In this document: positions 4,760-5,629 of the stretch, one piece after another | Numbering within the stretch: the first letter of the stretch is position 1 | Layout of the letters: each line of letters starts with the position of its first letter | Source: Nitrospiraceae bacterium | GTDB lineage: Bacteria; Nitrospirota; Nitrospiria; Nitrospirales; Nitrospiraceae | DNA length: 5,629 nt | NCBI GenBank assembly: GCA_025934615.1 | Contig: JAICXS010000153.1 | Location: 1 to 5,629, forward strand | Reading direction: 5' to 3' | Notes under the pieces: model-generated | The model's input: the letters and a program-made list of their open reading frames with translations, nothing else | Told to the model about the DNA's origin: nothing | Database searches by the model: none | Translations under genes and position numbers: made by a program

Positions 4760-5629
4760 ATGACCTTGGATGAGCTCATCGCTCCATTAGAAACGCGAGG
4801 GGAAGTGACGCAACAGCGCGGCGATGCGCGCATCCATATCGCCTCGCTGGCGGATGACTCCCGACAGATCACACCCGGAACTGTCTTCGTCGCAGTCAAA
4901 GGGGAGCGGGTCGACGGCCATGCCTACGTGCGCCAGGCAGTGGCGGCCGGCGCGGCGGCCGTCATCGTGCAAGATGCGGCGGTTGTAAGTGATCAGGCGG
5001 TACCAATGATTGCGGTGCGTGACTCTCGTAAGGCATTGGGTCTATTGGCGGCCCGTTTGCTCAACGATCCTTCGATGCATCTGCGCATGATTGGTGTGAC
5101 GGGCACCAATGGCAAGACGACCACGACCTACCTTATTAAAGCCTTGCTTGAATCGGCGAACCGACACGTCGGCTTGATCGGCACGGTGTCGTATGAGATC
5201 GGTTCCGAACGCATCGATGCCTCGCATACCACCCCGGGGGCCGTTGAGCTGCAGCAGCTTTTGGCGCGCATGGTGGAAGCCGGAATGGATGCGGTGGCGA
5301 TGGAGGTCTCGTCACATGCCTTGGCCATGGAACGAACAAGTGGGTGTGAATATGACATGGCCGTCTTCACTAATCTCACGCAAGATCACCTCGACTATCA
5401 CAAGACGATGGAGGAATATTTCAAAGCGAAGGTGCGCTTGTTTACAAACTTAACGACGACGGGAAAGAAGTCGGGCCCCAAACGAGCGATTGTGAACGCC
5501 GATGATCCGTGGGCTTCTCGAATTAAGCGAGCTTGCCCCGTACCGGTGTGGACCTATTCAGTCCGTGAGCCCTCCGACATTCGCGCTCACGATGTCCGCC
5601 TCTCGGTCAATGGCACGACGTTTCGGGCG
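4760..5629 (+). CDS. murE: UDP-MurNAc-tripeptide synthetase MurE, 3' part outside window
   Basis: MurE is the cytoplasmic Mur ligase that adds the third stem residue (usually meso-diaminopimelate, in some bacteria lysine) to UDP-MurNAc-L-Ala-D-Glu with ATP. The visible 290 residues cover the UDP-substrate-binding domain (SLADDSRQITPGTVFVAVKG, 29-48) and most of the ATPase domain. Seen there are the P-loop GVTGTNGKTTT (112-122), TTPG (157-160), MEVSSHAL (181-188), FTNLTQDHLDYH (203-214), the lysine expected to be carbamylated in FKAKVRLF (Lys224 by alignment with the family) and NADDPWA (246-252). Roughly 200 residues are missing, including the DNPR-type motif that would tell diaminopimelate from lysine use. 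The start is ATG 4760, possibly TTG 4757. It follows ftsI by 17 bases in the same operon. The frame is open to the last base. Confidence 0.95.
   Translation, partial: MTLDELIAPLETRGEVTQQRGDARIHIASLADDSRQITPGTVFVAVKGERVDGHAYVRQAVAAGAAAVIVQDAAVVSDQAVPMIAVRDSRKALGLLAARLLNDPSMHLRMIGVTGTNGKTTTTYLIKALLESANRHVGLIGTVSYEIGSERIDASHTTPGAVELQQLLARMVEAGMDAVAMEVSSHALAMERTSGCEYDMAVFTNLTQDHLDYHKTMEEYFKAKVRLFTNLTTTGKKSGPKRAIVNADDPWASRIKRACPVPVWTYSVREPSDIRAHDVRLSVNGTTFRA

Overview
This window is an ordinary but informative piece of bacterial core genome. It holds an asparaginyl-tRNA synthetase gene (asnS), a 262-base AT-rich promoter region, and the head of a division and cell-wall (dcw) cluster, rsmH-ftsL-ftsI-murE, all on the + strand. 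The synthetase is the short type built like the Thermus enzyme. The GC-rich third positions and the cluster style (FtsL-like protein of 110 residues, FtsI without PASTA domains) suggest a Gram-negative, diderm lineage. My best guess is Nitrospirota (Nitrospira-like), but this rests on general resemblance and not on a decisive marker.

Layout. Bases 1-171 are a probable divergent promoter region. A possible minus-strand gene starts at base 24 and runs off the left edge, and asnS starts at 172 behind a good ribosome binding site. asnS runs to 1467. Bases 1468-1729 contain no gene: first a cluster of CCATCC-type repeats, then an AT-rich tract, then a near-consensus sigma-70 promoter (TTGACA, 16-base spacer, TATACT). 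Immediately after the -10 come three TGG[G/C]N units at an exact 10-base period, which is the layout of the MraZ operator. From 1730 the genes are tightly packed. rsmH/ftsL and ftsL/ftsI each share an ATGA stop/start overlap, and murE follows ftsI after 17 bases and is cut by the right edge.

How the genes fit together. RsmH methylates 16S rRNA at C1402. FtsL is a bitopic divisome scaffold protein. FtsI is the septal transpeptidase that works with the FtsL-containing complex. MurE adds the third amino acid to the peptidoglycan stem peptide. They form the start of one operon. AsnRS is unrelated in function and probably has its own promoter.

Most notable point: the MraZ operator-like repeat sits directly on the rsmH start, but no mraZ gene lies between promoter and rsmH, where it is found in most bacteria. 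I see no undescribed multi-gene system, mobile element, CRISPR array or RNA gene here.
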